Of a stretch of DNA of 64,000 nt, positions 34,364 through 45,670 are shown piece after piece (the stretch's first letter is position 1; each line of letters starts with the position of its first letter). This stretch comes from Amyelois transitella (taxonomy: Eukaryota; Arthropoda; Insecta; Lepidoptera; Pyralidae). Made by a program: the position numbers and the translations under genes. Below the pieces are notes generated by a model that did not search any database, was not told where the DNA came from, and worked only from the letters and a program-made list of their open reading frames with translations. Location: assembly GCF_032362555.1 (NCBI RefSeq), contig NC_083535.1, positions 2,542,001 through 2,606,000 of the forward strand, in the 5' to 3' direction.

Positions 34364-35534
34364 TTAACCCTTAAACAGGCCCCGATAAACCGCTACTGTA
34401 TATTAAGTGTTATATATGGATTTAGGCTTAAAATAACGCCCTTTCCGATTCCTTATCAACAAATTACTGAAAAAACACTGAAATAGCTGAAAAAATGACG
34501 TGGGAAAACATAATCCCATTGCCTGGGTAGAGACAACTCTAATCTGTAGGTATATCTATATGTAAATGGTGAAGGCTAGTCTGTTCATAAATTATTTATT
34601 TTATATATTTAAGTATTTTATCTTACTTATTTACTTTTATTTTCTAAAGAGTTTGAAATGAAACAACTTTATTACTTTCTATTATAATCATCAATCAAAT
34701 CAACTGTAATTATTATAATTTTTTTGATGAAATGTATAAATGAAATATTTTTATGCCCCAGAACCTTGATTTATTTAGGAATTGATTTAGGAACATAGTC
34801 TAAAGCTGCACACTCTTCATTCTTTTCATCTTCTTCTTCTGATGAAGAGTCCCATTCTTCCAGAATAACTTCTATTTGTTTATCTTTGAGCAGCCTCTAT
34901 ATAAAAAACAGTAACAAATGCTAATTTTTAAAAGATATTTAAAAAAGTAAAAATATATCCTACTGCAAATCTCAACTTTAGTTACATTTATGTAAAATAA
35001 TCATAACCATGCGTATTTTCTAATTAAATTTTGCTTATGTTATAAAACACACGAACATAGTAGGGTGAATAAGCTAGTATACAAAAAATAAGGTAATTTG
35101 AACAGGCAAAGGTAATATAGTTCCCACAAATAGTGGTAATCAACAGGTTATGGTCATATCTTCCCCACATTTTATTTTACCTTATTTTCATAATATTTTG
35201 CAGGAAAACAACAAAAAAACTTTATAATTTTGATACTATAACTCAAAATCTATAATATATCAAAAAATTGCACGACTTACCTTTCTTGGTTTCGCCATAA
35301 TCGGAAAAAGTATTGCACAGTTACTGAAAATCACCTCTCCAAGGGTAGTCAAAAATTCAACTGGCTGTCAATGACACATACATTCGGAAACACCGAGTTT
35401 TAGTATTTGGAACCATAGAGTATACAGTTAAGATTAGATTTTGACAGATTGTGGGCTGTGATTCACCAAAACCCGGCTACAACTTTAAAAAATCTATGTG
35501 GGAAGCATACGTCCGCGGCCTGCTTAAGGGTTAA
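34364..35534. mobile_element. piggyBac-like element, 1.16 kb, TTAA duplications
   Basis: TTAA at 34,364-34,367 and 35,531-35,534 flank inverted ends CCCTTAAACAGGCC (34,368-34,381) and, on the other strand, CCCTTAAGCAGGCC (35,517-35,530), 13 of 14 identical. The TTAA target and CCC termini are diagnostic of the piggyBac superfamily. At 1,163 bp it is too short for a full transposase (about 600 residues). It keeps only an N-terminus-like frame, so it is a deletion derivative. It sits inside a SINE and 138 bp upstream of the glucuronyltransferase ATG. Confidence 0.9.
34771..35298 (-). pseudogene. truncated piggyBac transposase N-terminus (2 exons)
   Basis: ATG at 35,298; exon 35,281-35,298 (MAKPRK) ends in a GTAAGT donor. 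The second exon 34,896-34,771 starts after 'tatatag' and ends at TAA, giving 47 residues. The basic start, the 'DKQIEVILEEWDSS' segment and the acidic Ser/Glu run resemble the disordered N-terminus of piggyBac transposases. The whole DDD catalytic core and zinc-binding tail are absent. It cannot be an active transposase. The splice is inferred. Confidence 0.5.
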
Positions 35535-35829
35535 GCCAAACAGCTGTGCGTGGCCTATCAGTCTTTTCAAGACTGTTGGCTCTGTCTACCCCACAGGGGA
35601 TATAGACGTGACCGTATGTATGTATGTATGTGTCGTTATTTGGACATATCTTTAGTAATCTTTATCTGTTAAAAATTATTTTCTGATTTAGAGAAACTAT
35701 AACTATTTTGCCCCTCAAGCCAATATCAATTATGAAACTTAAGCGCCGTCGCCATAGCGATAGCCATAGATAAATTATATTACTTCCTACATAAAGTGTT
35801 AACATACAATCATTGACTGAAAAAGAACC

Positions 35830-36250
35830 CAATATTTTTATTCTAGCTGCTATGCAATATCTAGTAGTATTGTGGCGACATCAATACGCAACAAGTCTAA
35901 AAAAAAATCACGCGACGCTATCAGTTAAAAACAGCGAAAACCCTAAATTGCGCAAGCAAGGATTTCAAGGATTGGAGCATATATACAACCTCCGACACAA
36001 CATCGTCGGAGCCGCGGTTCCCCAGGCATAACACCTAGCCTGGCGGAAGATCTTCCCTTTGGTGGCGGTCGAGCCCGAATGATCGCTCCCGCTACAGTAT
36101 AATAATCTAAGGCGTAATATGGAAACGCTTCCAAGCGTTTGACACTTGGCTAAGGGGGCTTGGTTATGGTTTGGTGTAAGCAGTGTCTGTTTGTTGGGTG
36201 AGTTCAGCGAAAGAAGTTTTGTATAAATAAACAGAGGCGCCCCGTCCATT
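35830..36250 (-). repeat. repeat G copy 2 and adjoining GC-rich element
   Basis: 35,830-35,945 is the inverted partner of 25,312-25,420. The following 36,000-36,250 is GC-rich with 'cctggcggaagatcttccct', 'tcgagcccgaatgatcgctc' and, at its right end, 'tataaataaacagaggcgcc'. It may be a solo LTR of a retrotransposon, but I could not define both ends. The minus open frames here are not supported as genes. Confidence 0.35.
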
Positions 36251-36910
36251 CAAACTGTAATTTATTCCGCACTCTCTCCTCGCGATCTCGCTCCATTATA
36301 TAGCTGACATGTGTCAAAAATGTCATGTGTCAATCGGTTAGACAGCTTTAGATGACATTTACATTTTTTTGTCTAATTCATTCAAAGAACATTTGACCAT
36401 AATTTATGTGTGACATTATGATTATATGATCATATGACCTCCAACCTATTCTTTATCCCTAGACGTTTTCTCCAGGGATTAAGAATAAGGTAGAGCAACA
36501 AGGGAATCCCTCAATCGTTTTCAGAGCCGACGATGTTTGAATTTGTACAAGTCTTGCATGCATTATAGAAGATCAATCTATCATCAACATAAAGCTTTTG
36601 CCACCAATTCATCATGGCCCGCTCCTCCTCACTCTCTTGCGTGGTCACTACCAATTGAAACCCAAGAAATTAAAATATTTATTAGCTATTGTCAGGGGAT
36701 GTGCACAATTTTTGTTATTTTTTATCGGGCTTGCTATACATCGAAACCAAATCCTGAAATCTTGACAGCCATGTGAATCTTTGTTTGTCTGCCTGTTTAT
36801 ATATTCAAATAAGCATCACGCAAACGAAACAAACAGTTGGCTTACTATGAAATTTGTTCATTAAACTTTAGCGTTCTGTAAAAGGGATAAAGGGAATATG
36901 CACATTCATT

Positions 36911-37075
36911 ATCGGTTAGGTTTCTTTGTCAAGGTTGCGAAGATCAGACGGAAATCGCTTTGATAAACCTGACTTACTCAATCCAGAATTCATTGTCAAA
37001 AAGTTATCGTGGGTGTATCCGGGCTCCTCTTCCCCAGCACTTTAGGATAAGACTGTAGTGGGAGGGCTAATTCGG
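36911..37075 (+). repeat. repeat F copy
   Basis: 'atcggttaggtttctttgtc', 'gcgaagatcagacggaaatc', 'cttactcaatccagaattca', 'gggctcctcttccccagcac', matching 49,391-49,570. Confidence 0.65.
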
Positions 37076-37815
37076 CTTGACCACCACCAAACCACAGGAC
37101 CACTATTGAATTATTTCTTAATTTTCTTTCCCATGTAGATGGATTTATAAATTCTTTATTGTACCATAAGAGAAAACATAAAATAGAGATGGTACCTATA
37201 AAGGATTTCTATAGAAAAGTCACCTTAGTATTTTGATTTGATTAATTTTCACCAAGATAGACTATTTTGTCCTGTGATTTGGACTTTAAGTACCTAGTTT
37301 TAATTATAAAGGTAATTATAATTTAATTATGGAGTGAGGGAGCCTAATTGTGTATGAAACACACATGTACCTAATAAAGATAGACTCTTTAATGCACCAT
37401 AAGAAAAAGAAAAACAGAAAAAAATTATAATACATATATATATAATAGTAAATATAAGGGAATGACTGGATCTAGGTTGACAAAATAAGAACAAGAATGC
37501 ACGATTCATTTATTTATTTTCAATTTGTGGCAGGCAGGACAGGACAAAGGGACCCCGGAAAGGAAGGGACTACAAAAATCTATAAAAAAATACCATGAAG
37601 TTACTGCGAGTTAATTGATTTATTATTTCTGTTTGGTTGGCTACATTGATTTCGTTGAAACTAACTTCAGTGCGGTCGAGCGATAGTTACCTATTGCGTG
37701 TAGTGTTATTGTTTTGTGGAAGAAATTGTGAAACCTAACTAAATTATACATTATTTCCATATAAAATCGGTATAGTTTTGATCTTTGTTCGTGTATGTTC
37801 CTTTTTTTATGGAAT

Positions 37816-37833
37816 ATGTCTTTCTTCACCGTG
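37816..37833 (+). other. possible first coding exon (MSFFTV)
   Basis: ATG 37,816 gives six codons up to a strong GTAAGT donor at 37,834, in phase 0. An overlapping ATG at 37,809 would give a different frame. No downstream exon could be assigned, so this is a hint only. Confidence 0.22.
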
Positions 37834-39429
37834 GTAAGTACAAAATAACTTTACATCAACATAAGCATAGGGCGGTCCGATCGTGTGGTAATTTCAAGCA
37901 TTTCTTGTTTTATCATGTCAATTATCACTAAAACTGATTATAGTTGCATAATAAGTAATTTTATATGGCTAGATGTTATTCGCTTTTGTGATGATATTCA
38001 TTTCGGGCAAGTTTGGGATGATTTTGGATAGCCATCCACCATATTTTACTGCTACGTGCATGGTACCAACTATATAATATTGACTTCATATAGAGGCATT
38101 TTTGGCTTCTATTTCTATATTGCTTTTATTTCTATTACAATTACTTGAAAATAGGAAAAATATTGCATAGAATTATTAACATCCTCAAACATTAAACATA
38201 TTTTAATTGGTTTACGATGTACCTAAATTTATTTATATATATATATATACTTGTGTTATGTAGACAAAAATTGACTGATTTATTTTCTATTAATTAACAC
38301 AAATTGTCCTACTGCAAAACATAAAATGTAATTTTTCATAAATAGGTATTATGGCTATAACAAAAGGGGTAGTTTTGATGCACACAACCTTCATAGGTTC
38401 TAACTAATAATAAACTTATGATCAGTGTTACAACACACTAAGTACAACCCTACATAGATTATTGGCTTATTAACTCAGGGTGATTGCCCATTTTGTATAC
38501 TACATTTGTCAGCAAACCAAAGTCCATTTTTGGCAAAGAAACGCTGTAAATTCTTTTCACACACCATTTTTCCATTGTAACACTAAAATAATCCGGCTGT
38601 ATAGTAAGAGCTTCATTTTAGGTAAATACGGCTTTGTATGCACAAATCCTTTTTAGTAAAGGCGAACAAAATTTTACTTACCATCTTACATACCTTAGCC
38701 ACCAATGTCAAAGGAAGAATCAAGCTGTAGTTTTTGAAGAAATAACTCAACTCACCAAGTCAAAAGCCTCAGCTAAATTGTCCGTCCTAAATGAGTAGTA
38801 GGTATACAGCAGTGAAGTTTCAAAATCATTTTTTTAAGATGTTGTGTTCTCCCATAATATGTAATTATAGCTAAACAAAAACAGTAAAAAACAAAAAAAT
38901 ATATAATTAAACTTCGGTAAATCCACCTATTACAATAATCTCATAATTATAACAAAAAATATAAAAAACAACTCATCACAAATATGGTTTATATTTTTAA
39001 TTCTAAAATTGAGCAACTGTTATAAGTATTCCACGAAATGAGTTAACTTTTCTTAAAAAAGTTTAACCATTCAATAATGCATAATTCCTAGAATGGAGCA
39101 GTAATGACAACAGGCAAGTCTTCATGAATTTTGTACAGGGAAATTATTTTTATCATTGTAATGTATGCCCTAGTGGTAGGCCATGGTGAATAAATGAGTT
39201 TTGTGACAGAACACCCTTGAAACTGGTGTTGAATAAATTGAATCAATTGAAATACATGCTGATCAATAAGTCTGAAATAAGACAATTCATGTACATTTAT
39301 ATATTCTTTGTCTTCTATTTTTATATTATCAGCTGCGAATAGTTTGTAAAAAATCATTATTTTACATAGCTATTCTGCCAGCTTCTTCTTCTTCTTCTAG
39401 ACAACATATTTTCCAATTTTCTGACATAA

Positions 39430-39820
39430 TCTTTCTTTTTGTAAACTCGTCGGATTGGGTACTCTTGACCTGATCTTTTGCCAGAATGTCTCTGATTTGA
39501 ATTTGCATACATACATACATACAGAGCCAACAGTCTTGAAAAGACTGAATGGCCACGTTCAGCTATTTGGCTTAATGATATAATCGAGATTCAAATAGTG
39601 ACAGGTTGCTAGCCCATCGCCTTAAAAAGAATCCCAAATTTGTAAGCCTATCCCTTAGTCGCCTTTTACAACATCCATGGGAAAGAGTTGGATTGGTCCT
39701 TTTTGTTTTCTATTGGTGCCAGGAACCACACAGCACTTGAATTTGCAGATGAAGCGAAAGAAGTGTGCAGGGATCCTGGCTAGTGGAAACATGTAGTCTC
39801 TGCCTAATCTGTGGAAAAAT
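39430..39820. repeat. LINE-B pieces in opposite orientations, split by a SINE
   Basis: Left piece 39,430-39,507 is B reversed ('gggtactcttgacctgatct'). Right piece from 39,737 is B forward ('gatgaagcgaaagaagtgtg', 'gtagtctctgccta'). They were adjacent before the SINE at 39,508-39,736 inserted, so the B copy was already an inverted junction. Confidence 0.6.
39508..39736 (-). mobile_element. SINE-A copy with 11-bp target duplication
   Basis: Flanked by TTGAATTTGCA at 39,497-39,507 and 39,737-39,747. On the minus strand it runs from 'gtgctgtgtggttcctggca' to 'aagactgttggctct' and then straight into the (TATG)n tail. The usual 'accccgcaagggatatagac' block is deleted. Confidence 0.85.
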
Positions 39821-40310
39821 ATAGGTTGGGACCATAGAAGAACGATGGTAGCCTTTAGCAATCACTTTGTTCTTTTTCCTTTGTTGAGAATGTCAATGTT
39901 TAAGTGAAAACTCTGTTGGTCATATTCTAATTTATCTTCATGGTATTTGTTTGTAGAGGAAGCATGATCCAGAAGTGGATGGTGGATATATTATTAAAAG
40001 ATAGGGAAACATGAAAAGTTAATACTCACTGAAGAGTTCAGTAAACATATTATAAAACACGTTTATCACTACTACTGCCATATAGGAAGACAACAAGTAG
40101 AGAACGAAGTAAAACCCTTTTATCCAATCTAATAAGTCGAATTAAATAATCATTAACAGACAACAAAAAAACTGATGGTTGTATAAAACACAAATCAAGA
40201 GGAGCATACAAGTTTGGATTAATGTCTCATTTAGGACCTGGTGTCTATAGATGCCATAGGTGTATTTGATGGTGTCGTAGTGTGAAGTGATCTAGTAACT
40301 AGTTGAAAAT

Positions 40311-40345
40311 GGAGATATGTTTTGGCCATTCAACCAAAACATATC
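40311..40345. repeat. palindrome ATATGTTTTGG
   Basis: Perfect 11-bp arms at 40,315-40,325 and 40,334-40,344, with imperfect extension outward ('ctagttgaaaatggag' against 'cctccatcttctagtag'). A foldback remnant inside the intron of the 38,475-41,061 gene model. Confidence 0.65.
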
Positions 40346-40435
40346 CTCCATCTTCTAGTAGACATGTTACACCTACATTTTGTAATCCAAAACTGAGAAT
40401 GCTAATGACTTTATAAAACTAGTCCAAAAATTAAC

Positions 40436-40705
40436 ACATACATATGGTCACGTTTATATCCCTTGCGTGGTAGACAGAGCCAACAGTCTTGAAAAGACTG
40501 AATGTAATGAATTAACACAATACATACATAAAATCACGCCTCTTTTCCGGAGGGGTAGGCAGAGACTACCTCTTTCCACTTGCCACGATCTCTGCATATT
40601 TCCTTCGCTTCATCCACATTCATAACTCTCTTCATGCAAGCTCGGCGGTTTCGGGTACTTTTGACCTGACCCTTTACCAGGACGTCCTTAATTTGATCAA
40701 GATAC
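40436..40705 (-). repeat. SINE-A tail piece followed by a LINE-B 3' end
   Basis: 40,436-40,503 is the A tail ('ggtcacgtttatatcccttg', 'agacagagccaacagtcttg'). 40,520-40,705 is B in minus orientation. On the minus strand it encodes the end of a LINE protein, '...CMKRVMNVDEAKEICRD..GKWKEVVSAYPSGKEA', with its stop about ten bases before a (TATG)n tail. Confidence 0.78.
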
Positions 40706-41084
40706 GTAATAAAATAAAACAATACAATTAACACAATATTGATGATAAAATTGGCTTTGCATAATCCCAGTTGCAAATTTAATTCATATTATATAGTTAT
40801 TTTTTTAAAGAGAAGTCAATGTTAATTGCTCTTGATTGGGGGATATAGACAAGTGAAAGAGTTGTACTACTATATTTTGTACCTTTCTAAGATATTTGAA
40901 TATTTACAGCAGAATGGAAAGTGTTCAGAAGTGATGTTATACAAAAATGCAATGCAGGTAATGCAAATGGCGCATTGTCTGTTTTTACAAGCATTTAGAA
41001 GTTGTTGAAAAAGGTCACTTGGGTCTTTATGAGAGACAATGTCTAACAAAGACCAATCCATCCCAACTTATATCATAAAAGCCA

Positions 41085-41290
41085 AAGTAAATTTGTTTGT
41101 TTGTTTGTTACCTGTTCATGGGTTATCTACGGATCTAATCTTTTTGAAATATCACACAAATAATTAGAGTATGGATTCCCGTGGGATTTGCGAAAAACCT
41201 GTATTCTTTGTAGGTGACGTTAATATTGTCACTTTTTTGTAGATGGCGTTAAATTCGTTGCTTTTTGTAGATGGCGCTAAAGTTAGATTA
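41085..41290 (+). repeat. repeat E relative with 'tagatggcgctaa' direct repeats
   Basis: Starts 'agtaaatttgtttgtttgtt', later 'cccgtgggatttgcgaaaaa', then three spaced copies of 'gtaga/ggtggcgttaa'-like sequence. Related blocks occur at 44,075-44,340. Confidence 0.45.
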
Positions 41291-41660
41291 ATAAAATCCT
41301 AACTGACCGATGTTGTACTTGAATGATTTTTCTAAAAGTGGATATGGTGGCTAAATATGACTAGAACAAGCCAAAAATGCGACATTTAGTATTTCTGTCT
41401 GTATATTTATACAGACTTACTTTAGTTATAACTACTACTCCATTTTGAATGCGGTTTTCTCAAATGTGTTTGGCTTGGTCCAACATATCAATCAAATATT
41501 CTGCGCTTCTGTTACCTCTTTTATATATATGTATGATGATGTGATTTTTATGTAAAGACCTTCATGTCAGCTGCGTGGCTAGTCTCTGAAAGACCCTTTC
41601 TGTATAAAATATTTTGAGTATGTTTGATTATTTTTGATGTACCAGATTTTCTTTGGTCTT

Positions 41661-41802
41661 ACATACATAAAACACGCTACTTTCCCGAAGGGGTAGGCAA
41701 AGGCTTCCCATGATCCCTGCATACTTCTTTCGCTTCATCCACATTCATACCTCTTTTTTTATGTAGGCTCGTTTGTTTCGGGTAGGTACTCTTTGGGGTT
41801 GA
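41661..41802 (-). repeat. LINE-B 3' end fragment
   Basis: 'acatacataaaacacgctac', 'ttcccgaaggggtaggcaaa', 'catacttctttcgcttcatc'. Diverged copy of family B in minus orientation. Confidence 0.7.
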
Positions 41803-44070
41803 ATTAAGATTCGTCACGTCCAATAGTTTTAAGTCACGTGCTCAATATAGTTATTTGCTCCGTTAATTTAAATATTTATTTATTTATTAGTCTGCCTTTT
41901 GTAGCCCTACTCGGACACCCTTGCCCGAGGACGGCGTAGCGGAAAGTGTAACTTTTCGTGCAACTAGTTAATAAAGTTAAATTTCGAGTCGCTCTAATTA
42001 AATCTCGCGTCGCGTCCGACTTGTAGTGAACTGACCCAAATAGTATAAACTAATATATTTTTTTCGGGTACCGTAAAATCGATAGGTACATAAAGTTCAT
42101 ATGCGTACCCTAACGGTAAAAACGGAGTGTTATGAAGTTATATGTGTCTGTCTGACTGTGCATATAACTCTAAGTTTTTGTTTGTTTGTAATTTGAATTA
42201 AAAATCGTAGTTAAAAAAATCCATTTTAGATTTAAGAAACGAATCATATCTATACAAAGTCTATATTAATCAAAGATATCTAAAAAAATGCTATACCCTG
42301 TCTATTACGCTGTTGTTTTGTTCTGTGGAACTTAAGTAGTCAAATTTGGTGTGGTTTGTCAGTGTTTCTTACGCCTTAGTTAATCAACATGAGCATTATT
42401 TCTAGTATTCTCATCTCTTTTGGTATCTCTATTGGTATCTACGGGTTTCCAGTATCTGTCAACTAAGTGAAATAAAATAAGTGAAATTAATTCGACTCTC
42501 TCATTTTAATCAAATAAAATGTGGCGATGCGAATTTTCCATAATTTTCTTGTCTTATTAAAACAAAGGAAATCAAATTACACAAAGCAGCTTTGGCAATA
42601 CTTATTGAAATGAATCTGTTTGTTTTCAGTATTAACTCTCAATATCTAGCTAGTACTTACTGTCGATAGTTATGGACACTATTTTTCAAATAAAATAAAT
42701 AAACATAATAACTTATTCGTAAGGCGTTGTGTTTAGCAGTCACTCGAATAACTTGCAACTAATTAATAAGAAGCTACTTGAAACTGATTTTTGTATTTAA
42801 GTGGCGTTCTGTGAATTTTTGTCACTTGCCCTAAACATTAAATCTTAGAAGCTGTTTAATCTATGAAGTTGGAATTGCTAGGTAGGAAGGAGGAATAGTC
42901 AACTATGAACTGGTTTGCTTTGCACGGTTTTGTGAGCCTCGGGCATCAGCTGGATTAATATAAAGTTAAAATTACTTCTTCGAGTGTGCTTCGTCAACAA
43001 GTAGTTTTGGAACAGTACCTTTAGATTATTGTAATAAGTCTAGCTTCTGTCCAGGGCCGTGCTTCATTTTGAACTACTGGAAGACTTACGTCAATTCAGG
43101 TTTATTCAGTATAGGTATTGTCTATACTGGCGATCAGGTAATCCTGGTCGAAAAGTTACGGCAGATGGTAAACTGTATCTATAAACTTAATGTATGTATG
43201 AAGCTTTAAGAGAAAAGGAAAAAAGAATAAACGTTAATATATATCATAAACTTGACAATTCTTTTTACAGATCTTACATACTTTTTAAGTTTCATCAACA
43301 CCAGACTAGCGGTTCGAAAGTTATAAACATACATAGAAATACATGTATTATCGCCTCCAGTTCAATCAATATTTAAATAGTAGATGTATTAGAATAAGTG
43401 ATAGATATTAGATATATTAGAATAAGAGTGAATGAAGTTAGAAGGAGAGTGAATGCAAGTTACATGGTCAATGGAGAGTTGCATGCCATAATGATCACTT
43501 ATACTTAGTAAGTCACAAGTTGTAATACTTTTAGTCCCGGTTGCATCCTCACCACTCTGGAGAGTAGCCCGAGGTATGCCTATGACCATGGACTCTGGAT
43601 ACTAAATCCAATATCCATGGTCAGGCATACCGATTCAAGTTCTCTCGTTTCTTCTTTTTCCTTTGTCGTTTCTCTCTTCTCACGATGTTTTCCGTAACAG
43701 AATCGGTTAGTATTCAGCAGTACACATACGCGCCTATGTGCGCGTTTGTTCCAACAAAAATAGGGTGTGGCAAAAGAGGCTCAAAAGCAGTACAGTGTAA
43801 AATTGACTGACAGGACAAGATAACGGGCAGCGTGATCTTTGGGAAAGTTGTGATGTGAAAGAAGATATAGTGACAGGAATGCTTAGATAGTTTGGACATG
43901 CTGAGAACGTTCCCATTTGCACTCGCCAAGTATATTTGTTTCTATACAACTATCAGTTGTTAGTATTGTAACTAAAAAGAAGAGGTTTATAATGTTATAA
44001 TAAAAATAAAGATTATGTCCACAGTTCCTGTAGAAATTTCGACATATTCTTCTCCTTTACAATACCCTAA
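41800..44070. other. intergenic, no supported gene
   Basis: AT-rich DNA. A reversed repeat-F piece is at about 43,540-43,630 ('agtcccggttgcatcctcac', 'gaggtatgcctatgaccatg'). Small open frames lack splice context or domains. Confidence 0.45.
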
Positions 44071-44074
44071 GAAC

Positions 44075-44340
44075 ATATATAAAATCCCAACTAATAGTAC
44101 AAATGTGAAAGTAAGTCTGTTTTCTCTTCAAGCGTTAACTACTGAACCAATCTTCTTGAAATTTTGCGTATATTAAAGTAGTCTTGAGAAGGATATACAT
44201 AGGTGGACATTTCATTCCGGTGAAACTAAAGGTCCCGTGGTATTAAAAAAAATCTGTATTCAGTTGTAGGTCGCGCTAAATTGGCGCTTGTAGATGGTGC
44301 ATAATTCGCGCAGGCGAAGCTCCGGGTAAAGATTAGTATA
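44075..44340 (+). repeat. repeat E copy (LINE-like 3' end)
   Basis: 'actaatagtacaaatgtgaa', 'ccaatcttcttgaaattttg', 'gtcccgtggtattaaaaaaa', ending 'caggcgaagctccgggtaaa'. Confidence 0.55.
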
Positions 44341-45412
44341 TTATACATACCAGAAATCACTCAAGTAACTTCAATTACAGTTTCGGCTGTACGTTGAGTG
44401 CCAGTTAGTCTTTCAGCAACGCAAGAGGTTAAAAAATATTGATTACGGTATATTTAAATTTCAAAACAAGAAAAGCACTCAATAAATTGTCTCACTTAGT
44501 AAGATACAAGGAAATTGCTTTTCAAATTAAACTCGCATATGTAGTAGCCCAAATTACAAAGTGTCGTTACGCTATTGTCGTAGTTGCAAACTCATCAAGA
44601 CATATGCCTAAGTATTATAATGAAATTAGACAAGTAGGTTTATGGTAACACTTGTTCCAACATACATAGGTACATATATAAATAATTATGATCACGCCTT
44701 TTTTTCAATAAGTAGTCTACTTATCACGAACCGTGCCTATTTCTTTTGCAAAATCCACATTCGGAATTTTTTGTACCTTTTTATATATGTTGACAAATCG
44801 CTTCTATAGGTATAAGTAGTTATCATTGATCTGCATAATTTTTATTTTTATTAATTATGTTTGTCTTAGGTGCACCTAAACTATGGCGTTTCCTTATACG
44901 TGAATTTCTCATTATTTCATATTTCTGATTACACTCTCAGATGTTGGTTCCACATGTTGTAAAAAGATACAATTTAACAAAATTTTCTTGGTCGGCTGCT
45001 TGCGTTAAGTCCGACACTGCTTTGAAAAATTATTAATTCACAAGTTGTGTTCTGTAGTTTTCTGCGGCATCCACAGAAAGAGTAGTATTTCAATTTAGTA
45101 CTTGCAAGCACATTTAGCACTTAAGATTGCTCTTATGATGAAAATATTGTGAGGAAAGCTGCACATTCATGCAATTTTGTTTGTGTGTGCGGTCAAGACT
45201 CTTAACTTCCCCTGAATGGTGGCATAGTTAATACGGGAGTAACTTCGTTTAAAAACATTACTCCAGAATGTCATAATGTCGCTTCTTTTTAAGGATTGGA
45301 CGCAGGGAAATGACGATCATGCAACAATTAGCATAGAATACCAAATCGATAAATATTCTACTTTCAACGTCCACACGGCGGACATGACAGGCACCGTCAT
45401 TGTTTGATGTCT

Positions 45413-45670
45413 GAAACCGTAACGTGTAACTCGAGCGATGATTAAACGCATGGAGGGCGTTTTATTCGCGCCACCGTTTGTTGGGCTCAGGGTGCAAATA
45501 GTGCCCCGCGGTTTTAGCCCAAAAGGATGTAAATGGGCGAAACCGTAGCTTTTAACGTTACTAGAGCGAAAATCAAATGTATTTAAAACGTTTTGTGCGC
45601 GCGAATGCTTGTTAGGCCGAGGGCGAAAATAGTGTTTCGCAGTTTTATTCCAAAAGAGATGCAAATGCCG
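45413..45670. repeat. diverged tandem duplication, about 126 bp units
   Basis: Unit 1 starts at 45,413 and unit 2 at 45,539, both with 'gaaaccgta'. Both carry 'gcgnnnatnaaa', 'ttgttnggcncagggngnaa' with 'atagtg', and 'gcngttttannccaaaag'. The minus-strand open frame 45,317-45,679 runs through both units and shows the duplication at protein level too ('KTAKHYF/RP' against 'KPRGTICTL'). No domain is recognised, so coding is unproven. Confidence 0.6.

Larger units (their letters stand above)
34341..35641 (+). mobile_element. SINE-A copy with 12-bp target duplication, split by a piggyBac insertion
   Basis: The exact duplication 'gtgtcgttattt' is at 34,341-34,352 and 35,630-35,641. Between them, once the piggyBac element is removed, lies a 5'-truncated SINE-A: 'caattctatcattaa' on the left and 'gccaaacagctgtgcgtggc ... 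gacgtgaccgtatgtatg' on the right. This shows family A moves by target-primed retroposition. Confidence 0.88.
38475..41061 (-). pseudogene. unrecognised 3-exon gene with one in-frame stop
   Basis: Exons in transcript order 41061-40883 (starts MDWSLLDIVSHKDPSD), 38870-38756 and 38582-38475 have consistent phases (2, then 0) and GT/AG introns, giving 134 codons. The frame contains one TAA at 38,834-38,836, beside a run of seven A, and stays open on both sides of it ('FETSLLYTYYSFRTDN', 'FAKNGLWFADKC', terminal stop 38,475). Either the gene is broken, or the base run is misread, or the second exon starts later (AG at 38,787-38,788 gives a 31-nt exon in the same phase that skips the stop). An alternative last exon at 39,271-39,088 (ending 'LPVVITAPF') also fits exon 1 in phase. 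I do not recognise the protein. Confidence 0.35.

Noticed and set aside
40310..40392. Possible exon 2 for the 40,883-41,061 exon (in-phase frame after an AG at 40,393)
   Set aside because: The sequence is mostly one arm of a palindrome (40,311-40,345) and ends in a stop with no usable donor.
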